A DNA stretch of 5,313 nucleotides from contig JBAYFS010000164.1 of assembly GCA_041667045.1 (NCBI GenBank), forward strand, positions 1-5,313, read 5' to 3'. Positions 1 through 5,313 of this stretch are shown in pieces (position 1 is the first letter of the stretch; the number at the start of each line of letters is the position of its first letter). Under the pieces are notes generated by a model that searched no databases, had not been told where the DNA came from, and worked only from the letters and a program-made list of their open reading frames with translations. Origin of the DNA: JAQVSV01 sp041667045 (GTDB lineage: Bacteria; Elusimicrobiota; Elusimicrobia; Elusimicrobiales; Elusimicrobiaceae). The position numbers and the translations under genes were made by a program.

Positions 1-33
1 AAACACCTGGGCAAAATCAAGAATTCCACGTGA
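1..33 (+). CDS. Possible 3' end of an upstream operon gene, product unknown
   Basis: Reading from base 1 gives ten codons (KHLGKIKNST) and then TGA at 31-33, seven bases before the hyfB start. The codons (CTG, GGC, ATC, AAG, ACG) resemble the codon use of the following genes. A competing reading in the frame starting at base 3 gives TPGQNQEFHVTRP and stops at TGA 42-44. That would form an ATGA overlap with hyfB, as occurs at two later junctions of this operon, but its codons look less typical. Either way the sequence probably belongs to a preceding gene on the same strand. Too little is visible to name a product. By family context an electron-transfer subunit such as a HyfA-like ferredoxin could precede hyfB, but nothing here shows it. 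Confidence 0.35.
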   Translation, partial: KHLGKIKNST

Positions 34-40
34 CCCGTCC

Positions 41-2041
41 ATGACCCTTTTCTTTGCCGGTTTGTTGCTTCTTGCCATAAGTTCGATCATAAGCGCCGCG
101 GCGCACAAAAACCACAGTTTCGCGCGCCTGACGACCGGAGTATTTTCAACAACTGCCTGCGGCTTCATTTTTCTGGAAGCGCTCGGCGTGCTGCTCGGCG
201 CCGATATTTCCGGCCTTTCCCTGCCGGGCCCGACCGCGCTGCTGGCTTTCCATTTCGAATTTACCCCCCTGTCGGCTTTTTTCACTATGGTGATAAGTGC
301 GCTCGGCATAGTAACCGGCATCCACTCGCTGGGCTATAGCGCGGAATACGAGAATAAGGCCGGCTATCTCGGCTTTTTCTACGGTTTTTTCCTCCTGTTC
401 ATGCTGCTGGTGCCCGTGTCGGCGAACGCGTTCACTTTCCTGTTCTGCTGGGAAATGATGACGCTGACCTCGTTCTTCCTAGTCATGCTGGAGCATGAGA
501 AAGCGGAAAACCGGAAAGCCGGCTATTTGTATCTCATCATGTCGCACGCCGGAACGGTTTTTATTTTCCTGCTGTTTTTCCTGCTGTACCGCGCAACAGG
601 ATCCATGGAGTTTGACGTGTTCCGCATGGCGGCGGGCAACCTGCCGGGCGGGCTTAAAACGGTTATCTTCCTTATGTCGGTCATCGGTTTCGGCACCAAG
701 GCCGGCATAGTACCCCTGCACATCTGGCTTCCCTACGCACATCCCGCGGCGCCGAGCCATGTTTCTGCGCTGATGTCCGGCGTGATGATAAAAACGGCCA
801 TTTACGGGTTTCTCATGGTGGTTTTCCAGTTTCTGGGCTGCACCTGGTGGTGGGGGATAATCGTCCTGCTGTTCGCGTCGGCGAGTGCGATTCTGGGCAT
901 CATGTACGCGCTGGTCGGCTCGGACATGAAGAAAATACTCGCTTACTGCAGTGTGGAAAACATAGGAATAATTTTTATGGGCATCGGAGCGGGAATCATC
1001 TTCTCCGGCATGGGCTATAAAACACTGGCCTGCCTGGCGGTAACGGCCTCATTATTCCACGTGGCAAATCACGCCGCCATTAAAGGCCTTTTGTTTCTGG
1101 CCGCGGGCTCCGTAATCAAGTCCGTCCACACCAGAAACATCGAGCTGCTGGGCGGCCTGATTAAAAAAATGCCCTGGACCGCGTTCTGCTTTCTTATCGG
1201 CGCTCTGGCGATTTCCGGCCTGCCGCCGTTAAACGGCTTCGCCAGCGAATGGCTGATTTTTCAGTCGCTGCTGTCCGGCCTGGGGATACCCGCGATTTCC
1301 ATAAGGATTTTATGTTTCGTTACCATAGCGGCTCTGGCGCTGACCGGCGGCATGGCGGCGGCTTCCTTTGTCAAACTGTTCGGCATCACATTTCTGGCCC
1401 AACCCAGAAGCGAACACGCCGAACACGCCAAAGAAGCGTCCGGCTTTGAAATAGCCGCGCTGCTGGTTTTAACCGCGGCCTGCGCGGTTATCGGCCTTTT
1501 TCCGGACACGCTGTTAAGCGTGCTCGCGCCAGTGGCCAAAACGCTGGTGCCCGCGCTGACCGACGCGGACGCAGTGACCGGGAACGCCGTTTTCGGCAGC
1601 ATGGGCTCTTTCGTCCCGGCGGTGCTGTTCACTATTCTGACGCTAAGCTGCGTGGCGGCCTATCTGGCCGGCCCTCTGCTGGGCGGAAAAGCGCGGGTGC
1701 GCCGCGTGCCCACGTGGGCCTGCGGGCAGGCTGCGCTGTCGCCGCGGATGGAATATTCGGCGGTCGCCTTCTCAAAACCGTTTCGCATGATTTTCGCTTT
1801 CATCTACCAGCCGGCGCGCAGCGTTACGGAAAATCATTCCGGCTCGCCCTACTTTGTGGATTCGATAGTCTACGTTTCACGCATACGCAACGTGATTTTA
1901 GGAAAACTTTACCGCATGCCGCTTAAACACGCGCTTCACCTGTCGCACAAGGTACGGGCCATACAGAGCGGAGAAATCAATCTCTATCTCGGCTATATCT
2001 GCGCCACGCTGGCGGGTATGCTTATCTTCTTCCTCTTTTAA
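41..2041 (+). CDS. hyfB: Hydrogenase-4-type subunit B, antiporter-like membrane subunit
   Basis: An integral membrane subunit of a group 4 hydrogenase-type complex, homologous to HycC/HyfB and to the NuoL/M/N and MrpA/D ion-translocating subunits. Its 666 residues match the family length (E. coli HyfB is about 672). A proton-antiporter domain spans roughly residues 125-425. Visible candidate ion-path residues are E138 (FCWEMM), K220 (GFGTKAGIVPLHIWLP, 216-231), K251 (SGVMIKTAIYG), H340 and H344 with K348 (LFHVANHAAIKGL), E403 (GFASEW) and K445 (SFVKLFG). HyfB-type hallmarks are AHPAAPSH (233-240), PRSEHAEHAKE (455-465), WACG (559-562), and a hydrophilic stretch at about 545-645 followed by a last membrane helix at 646-666. 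That tail is reminiscent of the lateral-helix tail of NuoL. The start at 41 places the first helix right at the N-terminus, as in relatives. No Shine-Dalgarno is seen, and the frame is open to the left edge, so a longer start cannot be strictly excluded. hyfC follows after 6 bases. Confidence 0.95.
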   Translation: MTLFFAGLLLLAISSIISAAAHKNHSFARLTTGVFSTTACGFIFLEALGVLLGADISGLSLPGPTALLAFHFEFTPLSAFFTMVISALGIVTGIHSLGYSAEYENKAGYLGFFYGFFLLFMLLVPVSANAFTFLFCWEMMTLTSFFLVMLEHEKAENRKAGYLYLIMSHAGTVFIFLLFFLLYRATGSMEFDVFRMAAGNLPGGLKTVIFLMSVIGFGTKAGIVPLHIWLPYAHPAAPSHVSALMSGVMIKTAIYGFLMVVFQFLGCTWWWGIIVLLFASASAILGIMYALVGSDMKKILAYCSVENIGIIFMGIGAGIIFSGMGYKTLACLAVTASLFHVANHAAIKGLLFLAAGSVIKSVHTRNIELLGGLIKKMPWTAFCFLIGALAISGLPPLNGFASEWLIFQSLLSGLGIPAISIRILCFVTIAALALTGGMAAASFVKLFGITFLAQPRSEHAEHAKEASGFEIAALLVLTAACAVIGLFPDTLLSVLAPVAKTLVPALTDADAVTGNAVFGSMGSFVPAVLFTILTLSCVAAYLAGPLLGGKARVRRVPTWACGQAALSPRMEYSAVAFSKPFRMIFAFIYQPARSVTENHSGSPYFVDSIVYVSRIRNVILGKLYRMPLKHALHLSHKVRAIQSGEINLYLGYICATLAGMLIFFLF

Positions 2042-2047
2042 ACCACC

Positions 2048-3004
2048 ATGAAAACAACGGAAATAATAATCTCCATAACGCAAGTATCCTTAATAGTTTT
2101 TTTCGCGCCGCTTTTAAACGGCTTCATCAAAAAAACGAAAGCCGCTTTCCAGAACCGGCGCGGACCGGATCTGATCCAGCCGTACCGCGACCTGCTGAAA
2201 TTCTTCCGCAAGGAGGAAACGGTTTCCGAAACCTCGTCGTGGCTGTTCCGGGCTGTTCCGGTGATAACGCTGGGCGCAACGGTTACCGTCTGTTTCATGA
2301 TTCCGGTTTTCACGGCGCTCACGCCGTTCGGCTTTATGGGCGACATTATCGTCATCGTTTACCTGCTGGCCCTGCCGCGTTTTTTCATGGCGCTGGGCGG
2401 GCTGGACGCCGGCAGCGCGTTCGGCGGCATGGGCTCAAGCCGAGAAATGATGATTTCCTCGCTCGCCGAGCCTACTTTCATCCTGTCCCTTTTCGCGATG
2501 GCGGTGCAGACCGGCACGACCCACACGGGCGAAATCGTCAGCCGGCTTTCGCAACAACAATGGATTCTGCTGGGGCCGGGCATGGCGATGGCGTTCGCCG
2601 CGCTGTTTATGGTGATGCTGGCGGAATGCGCGCGCCTGCCCGTGGATAACCCGACCACCCACCTTGAGCTTACCATGATTCACGAAGCGATGATTCTGGA
2701 GCATTCCGGCAGGAGCCTGGCCATGCTGGAATGGGCTTCGATGATAAAAATGACTTTCTTCCTGACCCTTCTGGCGAACCTGTTCATGCCGCTTTATCTG
2801 CCCGGCGAAACGGGACTGGCGGAACTGGGCCTCGGCGCGGGCGTGTATGTCTTCAAGATTTTATCGCTCGCCGTTCTTATCTGCGCGGTGGAAACCTCTA
2901 CGGCGAAACTCAGGCTGTTCCGGGTGCCGGATTTTCTGGGCACGGCATTCGCGCTGTCGCTTCTGGGCCTGCTGTCCGAAGGCATTTTCAGGATGGTGTC
3001 ATGA
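2048..3004 (+). CDS. hyfC: Hydrogenase-4-type subunit C, NuoH-like membrane anchor
   Basis: Membrane subunit of the complex I subunit 1 family (NuoH, HycD, HyfC, EchB). It binds the peripheral catalytic module and forms the entry of the proton/ion path. Its 318 residues compare with about 315 in E. coli HyfC, and there are about eight hydrophobic helices. Family motifs in order are QNRRGP (35-40), YRDLLKFFRKEE (46-57) in the first cytoplasmic loop, GLDAGSAFGGMGSSRE (118-133), EPTFIL (141-146), and the long conserved loop AECARLPVDNPTTHLELTM (192-210) running on to HEAMILEHSG (212-221). The acidic residues E193, D200, E207, E213 and E218 are the likely conserved funnel. The NPTTHLELTM form is shared with Ech-like and many non-enterobacterial Hyf-like complexes and differs from my recollection of E. 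coli HyfC. No clear Shine-Dalgarno precedes ATG 2048, and the first codons are very A/T-rich. The stop overlaps hyfE by an ATGA. Confidence 0.95.
   Translation: MKTTEIIISITQVSLIVFFAPLLNGFIKKTKAAFQNRRGPDLIQPYRDLLKFFRKEETVSETSSWLFRAVPVITLGATVTVCFMIPVFTALTPFGFMGDIIVIVYLLALPRFFMALGGLDAGSAFGGMGSSREMMISSLAEPTFILSLFAMAVQTGTTHTGEIVSRLSQQQWILLGPGMAMAFAALFMVMLAECARLPVDNPTTHLELTMIHEAMILEHSGRSLAMLEWASMIKMTFFLTLLANLFMPLYLPGETGLAELGLGAGVYVFKILSLAVLICAVETSTAKLRLFRVPDFLGTAFALSLLGLLSEGIFRMVS
2241..2260. repeat. Perfect 10-bp tandem duplication inside hyfC
   Basis: GGCTGTTCCG occurs twice back to back (2241-2250 and 2251-2260). The unit is not a multiple of three, so the copies are read in different frames (WLFRAVP, residues 65-71). 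A further GGCTGTTCCGGG lies at 2913-2924. The sequence is probably coincidental coding sequence, but it is a possible slippage site. Confidence 0.6.
2990..2993 (+). promoter_or_regulatory. Shine-Dalgarno for hyfE
   Basis: AGGA lies 7 bases before ATG 3001, within the last codons of hyfC. It supports starting hyfE at the ATGA overlap rather than at any ATG further upstream in the same open frame, which stays open back to at least 2731. That longer reading would overlap hyfC extensively and encode arginine- and glycine-rich sequence unlike the family. Confidence 0.5.
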
Positions 3005-3642
3005 CCAAATTAACTTTGATTTCGTTTCTTTCCTCAATGGCTCTTGCGGCTGGTCTTGGAATGCTCGCCCTGCGGACCATAAACCTGTGCATAAGGGCGT
3101 ACGCGGCGCAGTCTTTTTTCCTGGCCTGCGTGGCCCTGACGATAGGCCTGTCCGACTCGCACACTTTCATGGTGGGGCTTATAATCCTGGCGGTAAAAGG
3201 TTTTCTGATACCGTGGTATCTCCTGCGTGTTATCGAAGAAGTGCAGATAAAGCATGACACGGATCCGTTCGTACCGTATCCGGTGGCGCTTCTGGTCGGC
3301 GTGGTGCTGGTGGTGCTGTCTTACGTGGTCATGGAGCCCCTGCTCGCGACGCGCCAGGCCGCCGCCGGCGGGTTCGGGCTTGCGCTCGCCATGATGCAGC
3401 TGGGCTTGTGGCTTATGGTGACGCGGCGCAAAGCGATAACGCAGACCATCGGCGTGCTGGTTGTGGAAAATGGCGTTTTCGCGGCGATTCTTTCCATGTC
3501 AACGAAAATCCCGATAGTCATAGAACTGGGCCTTATCTTCGACCTTATGATCGCGGTTATAATAATGGGCCTGCTGATTTTCAGAATGAGAAGCACCTTC
3601 ATGTCCATCAGCACAAGCAATCTTACGAGGCTTAAAGGTTAA
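3001..3642 (+). CDS. hyfE: Hydrogenase-4-type subunit E, NuoK/MrpC-like membrane protein
   Basis: Small integral membrane subunit of Hyf-type complexes. It is related to NuoK and MrpC and sits between antiporter-like subunits and the anchor. The product is 213 residues (E. coli HyfE is about 216) with about six to seven hydrophobic helices. Recognisable blocks are AVKGFLIPWYLLR (64-76) followed by EE (79-80), VVENGVF (154-160), and IPIVIELGLIFDLMIAVIIM (170-189), then a short polar C-terminus ending LTRLKG. Membrane-embedded K66, E157, E175 and D181 are candidates for the charged axis that passes protons through this subunit. The start at 3001 gives the family length, begins directly with the first helix, has an AGGA at 2990-2993 and overlaps the hyfC stop by ATGA, which suggests translational coupling. 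hyfF follows after a single base. Confidence 0.93.
   Translation: MTKLTLISFLSSMALAAGLGMLALRTINLCIRAYAAQSFFLACVALTIGLSDSHTFMVGLIILAVKGFLIPWYLLRVIEEVQIKHDTDPFVPYPVALLVGVVLVVLSYVVMEPLLATRQAAAGGFGLALAMMQLGLWLMVTRRKAITQTIGVLVVENGVFAAILSMSTKIPIVIELGLIFDLMIAVIIMGLLIFRMRSTFMSISTSNLTRLKG
3634..3638 (+). promoter_or_regulatory. Shine-Dalgarno for hyfF
   Basis: AAAGG lies 5 bases before ATG 3644 and inside the last codons of hyfE. It supports this start, which also places the first membrane helix at the very N-terminus of HyfF. Confidence 0.5.
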
Positions 3643-3643
3643 T

Positions 3644-5110
3644 ATGCAATTCCTACTTGTACTCTCCGTGCCCGCTTTAACCGCCCTGGCCTGCCTGGCG
3701 CTGAAAAATCCGGAACTGCGCGACCGCGCCAGCACGCTGGGCGCGACTGTCAGCCTGGGCGTTATTTCGTTTTTCGCGTGGTCTGTCATTGAAAAAGGGC
3801 CGGTAATTTCCCGGAACACCTATTTTTATGCGGACGCTCTCAGCGTGTTCATGCTTTTCATCGTAGGCCTGCTAGGCCTGGCGAGCGCGGCCTTCTCCAC
3901 CTCCTACATGCGCCATGAAGCCGAGAAAAACGCCGTTTCGCAAGCCAGCCTGCGGACCTATTATCCGCTGCTGCACTTTTTTATTTTCGCCATGCTTTTG
4001 ACCACGCTGGCAAATAACCTAGGCCTGATGTGGATTTCCATCGAGGCGACGACTCTTATTTCCGTTTTCTTCGTGGGCTTCTACCGCAAGAAAGCCTCCA
4101 TAGAGGCCGCGTGGAAATACATGATACTCTGCACCGTTGGCATAGCGTTCGCGCTGTTCGGAACGCTTATGCTGTATTTCAGCGCGAGCGTTTCGGGCGT
4201 GATCCCGTCGCTCAACTGGAGCGAGCTGGCGGCTTCGGCGCACAAACTCAACCCGAAACTGGTCAAACTGAGTTTTATTTTCATCCTGCTGGGCTACGGA
4301 ACGAAAGCCGGCCTCGCCCCCATGCACACCTGGCTGCCGGACACGCACAGCCAGTCCCCCACGCCGATAAGCGCGCTCCTGTCCGGAGTGCTGATCAAAT
4401 GCGCGATTTACGGGATTCTGCGATTCCATATTCTCGCCCTGCGTTGCCTAGGCGCGGATTTCTCCGGCAAGCTGTTTCTGTTCTTCGGGATTCTGTCTTT
4501 GTGCATCGCCACGCCGTTCATTCTTTTCCAGCGGGACTACAAACGCCTGCTGGCTTATTGCAGCATCGAACATATCGGCATTATCTGCGTGGGCATAGGC
4601 TTCGGCGGCCCGCTGGGCATTTTCGGCGCGCTCTTCCATATGTTCAACCACGCCATAGCCAAGGCGCTGATGTTTTTGACGGGCGGCGGCATAGCCGTAA
4701 AATACGGCACAAAAAAACTGCAGCACGTCACGGGCGTGCTGAAGGCCATGCCGGTAACGGGCCCGCTGTTCGCGGCGGGCGTTCTGGCGCTGGCCGGTTT
4801 CCCTCCGTTCAGCCTGTTCGTCAGCGAATTTTATATTCTCGTCGCCGGCATTGCGGGCGGGAATCTGCTGGCCGCATCGCTCTTCGCCGTTATGATAGTG
4901 GCCGCGCTGGCCGGACTGCTGTTTTATGTGTTTCCGGTTCTGTTCGGCTCGCCGCGCAAACACATAAAAACCGGCGAACACTTCTCTTTCGCGAGCCTGG
5001 TTTTATGCTGCATGGCGCTTGTGCTGGCGACAGCCGGGTTCCACATTCCCGGCCCGCTGCATAAAGTCCTCAACCAAATTCTGGCGATATTCGGAGCAAG
5101 CCCGGTATGA
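3644..5110 (+). CDS. hyfF: Hydrogenase-4-type subunit F, antiporter-like membrane subunit
   Basis: Second antiporter-like subunit of the complex (NuoM/N and MrpD relatives), expected to carry one ion channel coupled to the redox reaction. The product is 488 residues, somewhat shorter than E. coli HyfF (about 526), with about 13-14 hydrophobic helices. The antiporter domain spans roughly residues 120-415. Visible hallmark residues are E134 (WISIEATTL), K221 (GYGTKAGLAPMHTWLPD, 217-233), HSQSPTPISALLSG (235-248), K252 (VLIKCAIYG), LLAYCSIEHIG (302-312), H332 and H336 with K340 (LFHMFNHAIAKAL), and E395 (FVSEF). HSQSPTPISALLSG with the CSIEHIG block distinguishes HyfF from HyfB/HyfD types. No charged residue or histidine occurs from 396 to 437, where HyfB has K445. 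A Shine-Dalgarno AAAGG lies 5 bases upstream of the start. The stop overlaps the next gene by ATGA. Confidence 0.94.
   Translation: MQFLLVLSVPALTALACLALKNPELRDRASTLGATVSLGVISFFAWSVIEKGPVISRNTYFYADALSVFMLFIVGLLGLASAAFSTSYMRHEAEKNAVSQASLRTYYPLLHFFIFAMLLTTLANNLGLMWISIEATTLISVFFVGFYRKKASIEAAWKYMILCTVGIAFALFGTLMLYFSASVSGVIPSLNWSELAASAHKLNPKLVKLSFIFILLGYGTKAGLAPMHTWLPDTHSQSPTPISALLSGVLIKCAIYGILRFHILALRCLGADFSGKLFLFFGILSLCIATPFILFQRDYKRLLAYCSIEHIGIICVGIGFGGPLGIFGALFHMFNHAIAKALMFLTGGGIAVKYGTKKLQHVTGVLKAMPVTGPLFAAGVLALAGFPPFSLFVSEFYILVAGIAGGNLLAASLFAVMIVAALAGLLFYVFPVLFGSPRKHIKTGEHFSFASLVLCCMALVLATAGFHIPGPLHKVLNQILAIFGASPV
5093..5096 (+). promoter_or_regulatory. Shine-Dalgarno for hyfG
   Basis: GGAG lies 10 bases before ATG 5107, within the hyfF coding end. 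It supports initiation at the ATGA overlap. Confidence 0.45.
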
Positions 5111-5313
5111 ACGACCAACACCGCTCTTTAATAACTGAAATTTCAGCTTTGGCGAACCCGACGCGCACGGAAGAACGCGACAGGGAAGCCGTTCTTTACA
5201 TGGCGGAGCGGGACATCGCGCGCGCGGCGGCGTTCCTGCACGAAAAAAAAGACGCGCGGCTGGTCTGCATAGCGGCTTCGGACAACAGGCAAAAAAACGG
5301 CTCTTTCTCCCTG
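5107..5313 (+). CDS. hyfG: N-terminus of HyfG-like hydrogenase large subunit (NuoC-like part), truncated by window edge
   Basis: The first 69 residues of a soluble, charged protein that continues past the window. Position directly after hyfF, the ATGA overlap and a GGAG at 5093-5096 fit hyfG/hycE. That product is a fusion of a NuoC-like 30-kDa domain and the NuoD-like [NiFe] large subunit on the cytoplasmic face of the complex. What is visible agrees with a NuoC-like start: a helical N-terminal region rich in E, R and A (about 20-48), then a beta-strand-like RLVCIAASDNRQKNGSFSL (51-69), which resembles the strand-turn-strand of the 30-kDa family. The metal-binding CxxC pairs of a true hydrogenase lie much further on and cannot be seen. 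The gene could instead be a stand-alone NuoC-like protein, or belong to a hydrogenase-related (Ehr) complex lacking the NiFe ligands. An A8 run (5243-5250) encodes part of E46-K47-K48. Confidence 0.8.
   Translation, partial: MNDQHRSLITEISALANPTRTEERDREAVLYMAERDIARAAAFLHEKKDARLVCIAASDNRQKNGSFSL

Noticed and set aside
2731..3000. Upstream extension of the hyfE reading frame giving a 303-residue protein
   Set aside because: It lies inside hyfC in another frame and encodes low-complexity R/G/P-rich sequence. Family length, the AGGA site and the first helix all support the start at 3001.
3359..3372. GC-rich palindromic GCCGCCGGCGG as a terminator stem
   Set aside because: It lies within hyfE coding sequence, has no T-tract, and encodes the loop AAAGG between helices.
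3864..3880. TAGGCCTG direct repeat
   Set aside because: It simply encodes the hydrophobic GLLGL in a HyfF helix. There are only two copies and no regulatory context.
4448..4981. Antisense open frame of 177 codons opposite hyfF
   Set aside because: Its composition is dominated by R, A, E, Q and H, as expected for the complement of GC-rich membrane-protein codons. No recognisable motif or start signal was seen.
4030..5064. Long +strand open frame (344 codons) inside hyfF
   Set aside because: It is arginine/histidine-rich with no domain, and it is out of frame under a strongly conserved membrane protein. It is a by-product of GC-rich codons.
5243..5250. A8 run in hyfG as a possible programmed frameshift or phase-variable tract
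   Set aside because: It reads GAA AAA AAA in frame through a plausible E-K-K helix end. No downstream pseudoknot or stop logic is visible before the window ends, and the protein continues sensibly in frame 0.

Overview
The window holds one tightly packed, all-plus-strand operon segment for a membrane-bound group 4 [NiFe]-hydrogenase-type complex (Hyf/Hyc, related to respiratory complex I), or a hydrogenase-related homologue of one. In order it carries hyfB, hyfC, hyfE, hyfF and the first 69 codons of a hyfG-like gene that runs off the right edge. The first 33-44 bases are probably the tail of another gene of the same operon. No RNA genes, mobile elements, CRISPR arrays or terminators were found, and no intergenic stretch is longer than about 10 bases.

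Layout: about 1-33 (or 1-44) tail of an upstream gene; 41-2041 hyfB, the larger antiporter-like subunit; 2048-3004 hyfC, the NuoH-like membrane anchor; 3001-3642 hyfE, a small NuoK-like subunit; 3644-5110 hyfF, a second antiporter-like subunit; 5107-5313 hyfG, the NuoC-like N-terminus of the catalytic large-subunit precursor. Two junctions are ATGA overlaps (hyfC/hyfE and hyfF/hyfG). The other two have gaps of 6 and 1 bases. Co-transcription and translational coupling are therefore likely.

How the genes work together (family knowledge plus inference): HyfB and HyfF are 14-plus-helix membrane subunits of the NuoL/M/N and Mrp antiporter family. Both keep the glutamate and lysines expected in a proton or sodium pathway. 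HyfE lies between them as a NuoK/MrpC-like linker. HyfC docks the peripheral catalytic arm, which would be HyfG plus small-subunit and ferredoxin-like proteins encoded outside the window. Such complexes couple low-potential electron transfer (ferredoxin or formate to protons) to ion translocation. Enterobacterial hyf has a third antiporter gene, hyfD, between hyfC and hyfE. It is absent here, so this is the smaller B-C-E-F-G layout. The residues that would show whether the complex makes hydrogen (two CxxC pairs in the large subunit) lie beyond the right edge.

Organism: a bacterium with moderately high GC content and an anaerobic or facultative metabolism. Codon use mixes GC-ending codons with frequent ATA and AAA. 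HyfC carries an Ech/Hyf-like NPTTHLELTM signature rather than the E. coli form, which argues against Enterobacteria. An Elusimicrobiota-like or other environmental anaerobe is possible, but this is only a guess. The content is a recognisable energy-conservation module, and I do not see a wholly new system here.
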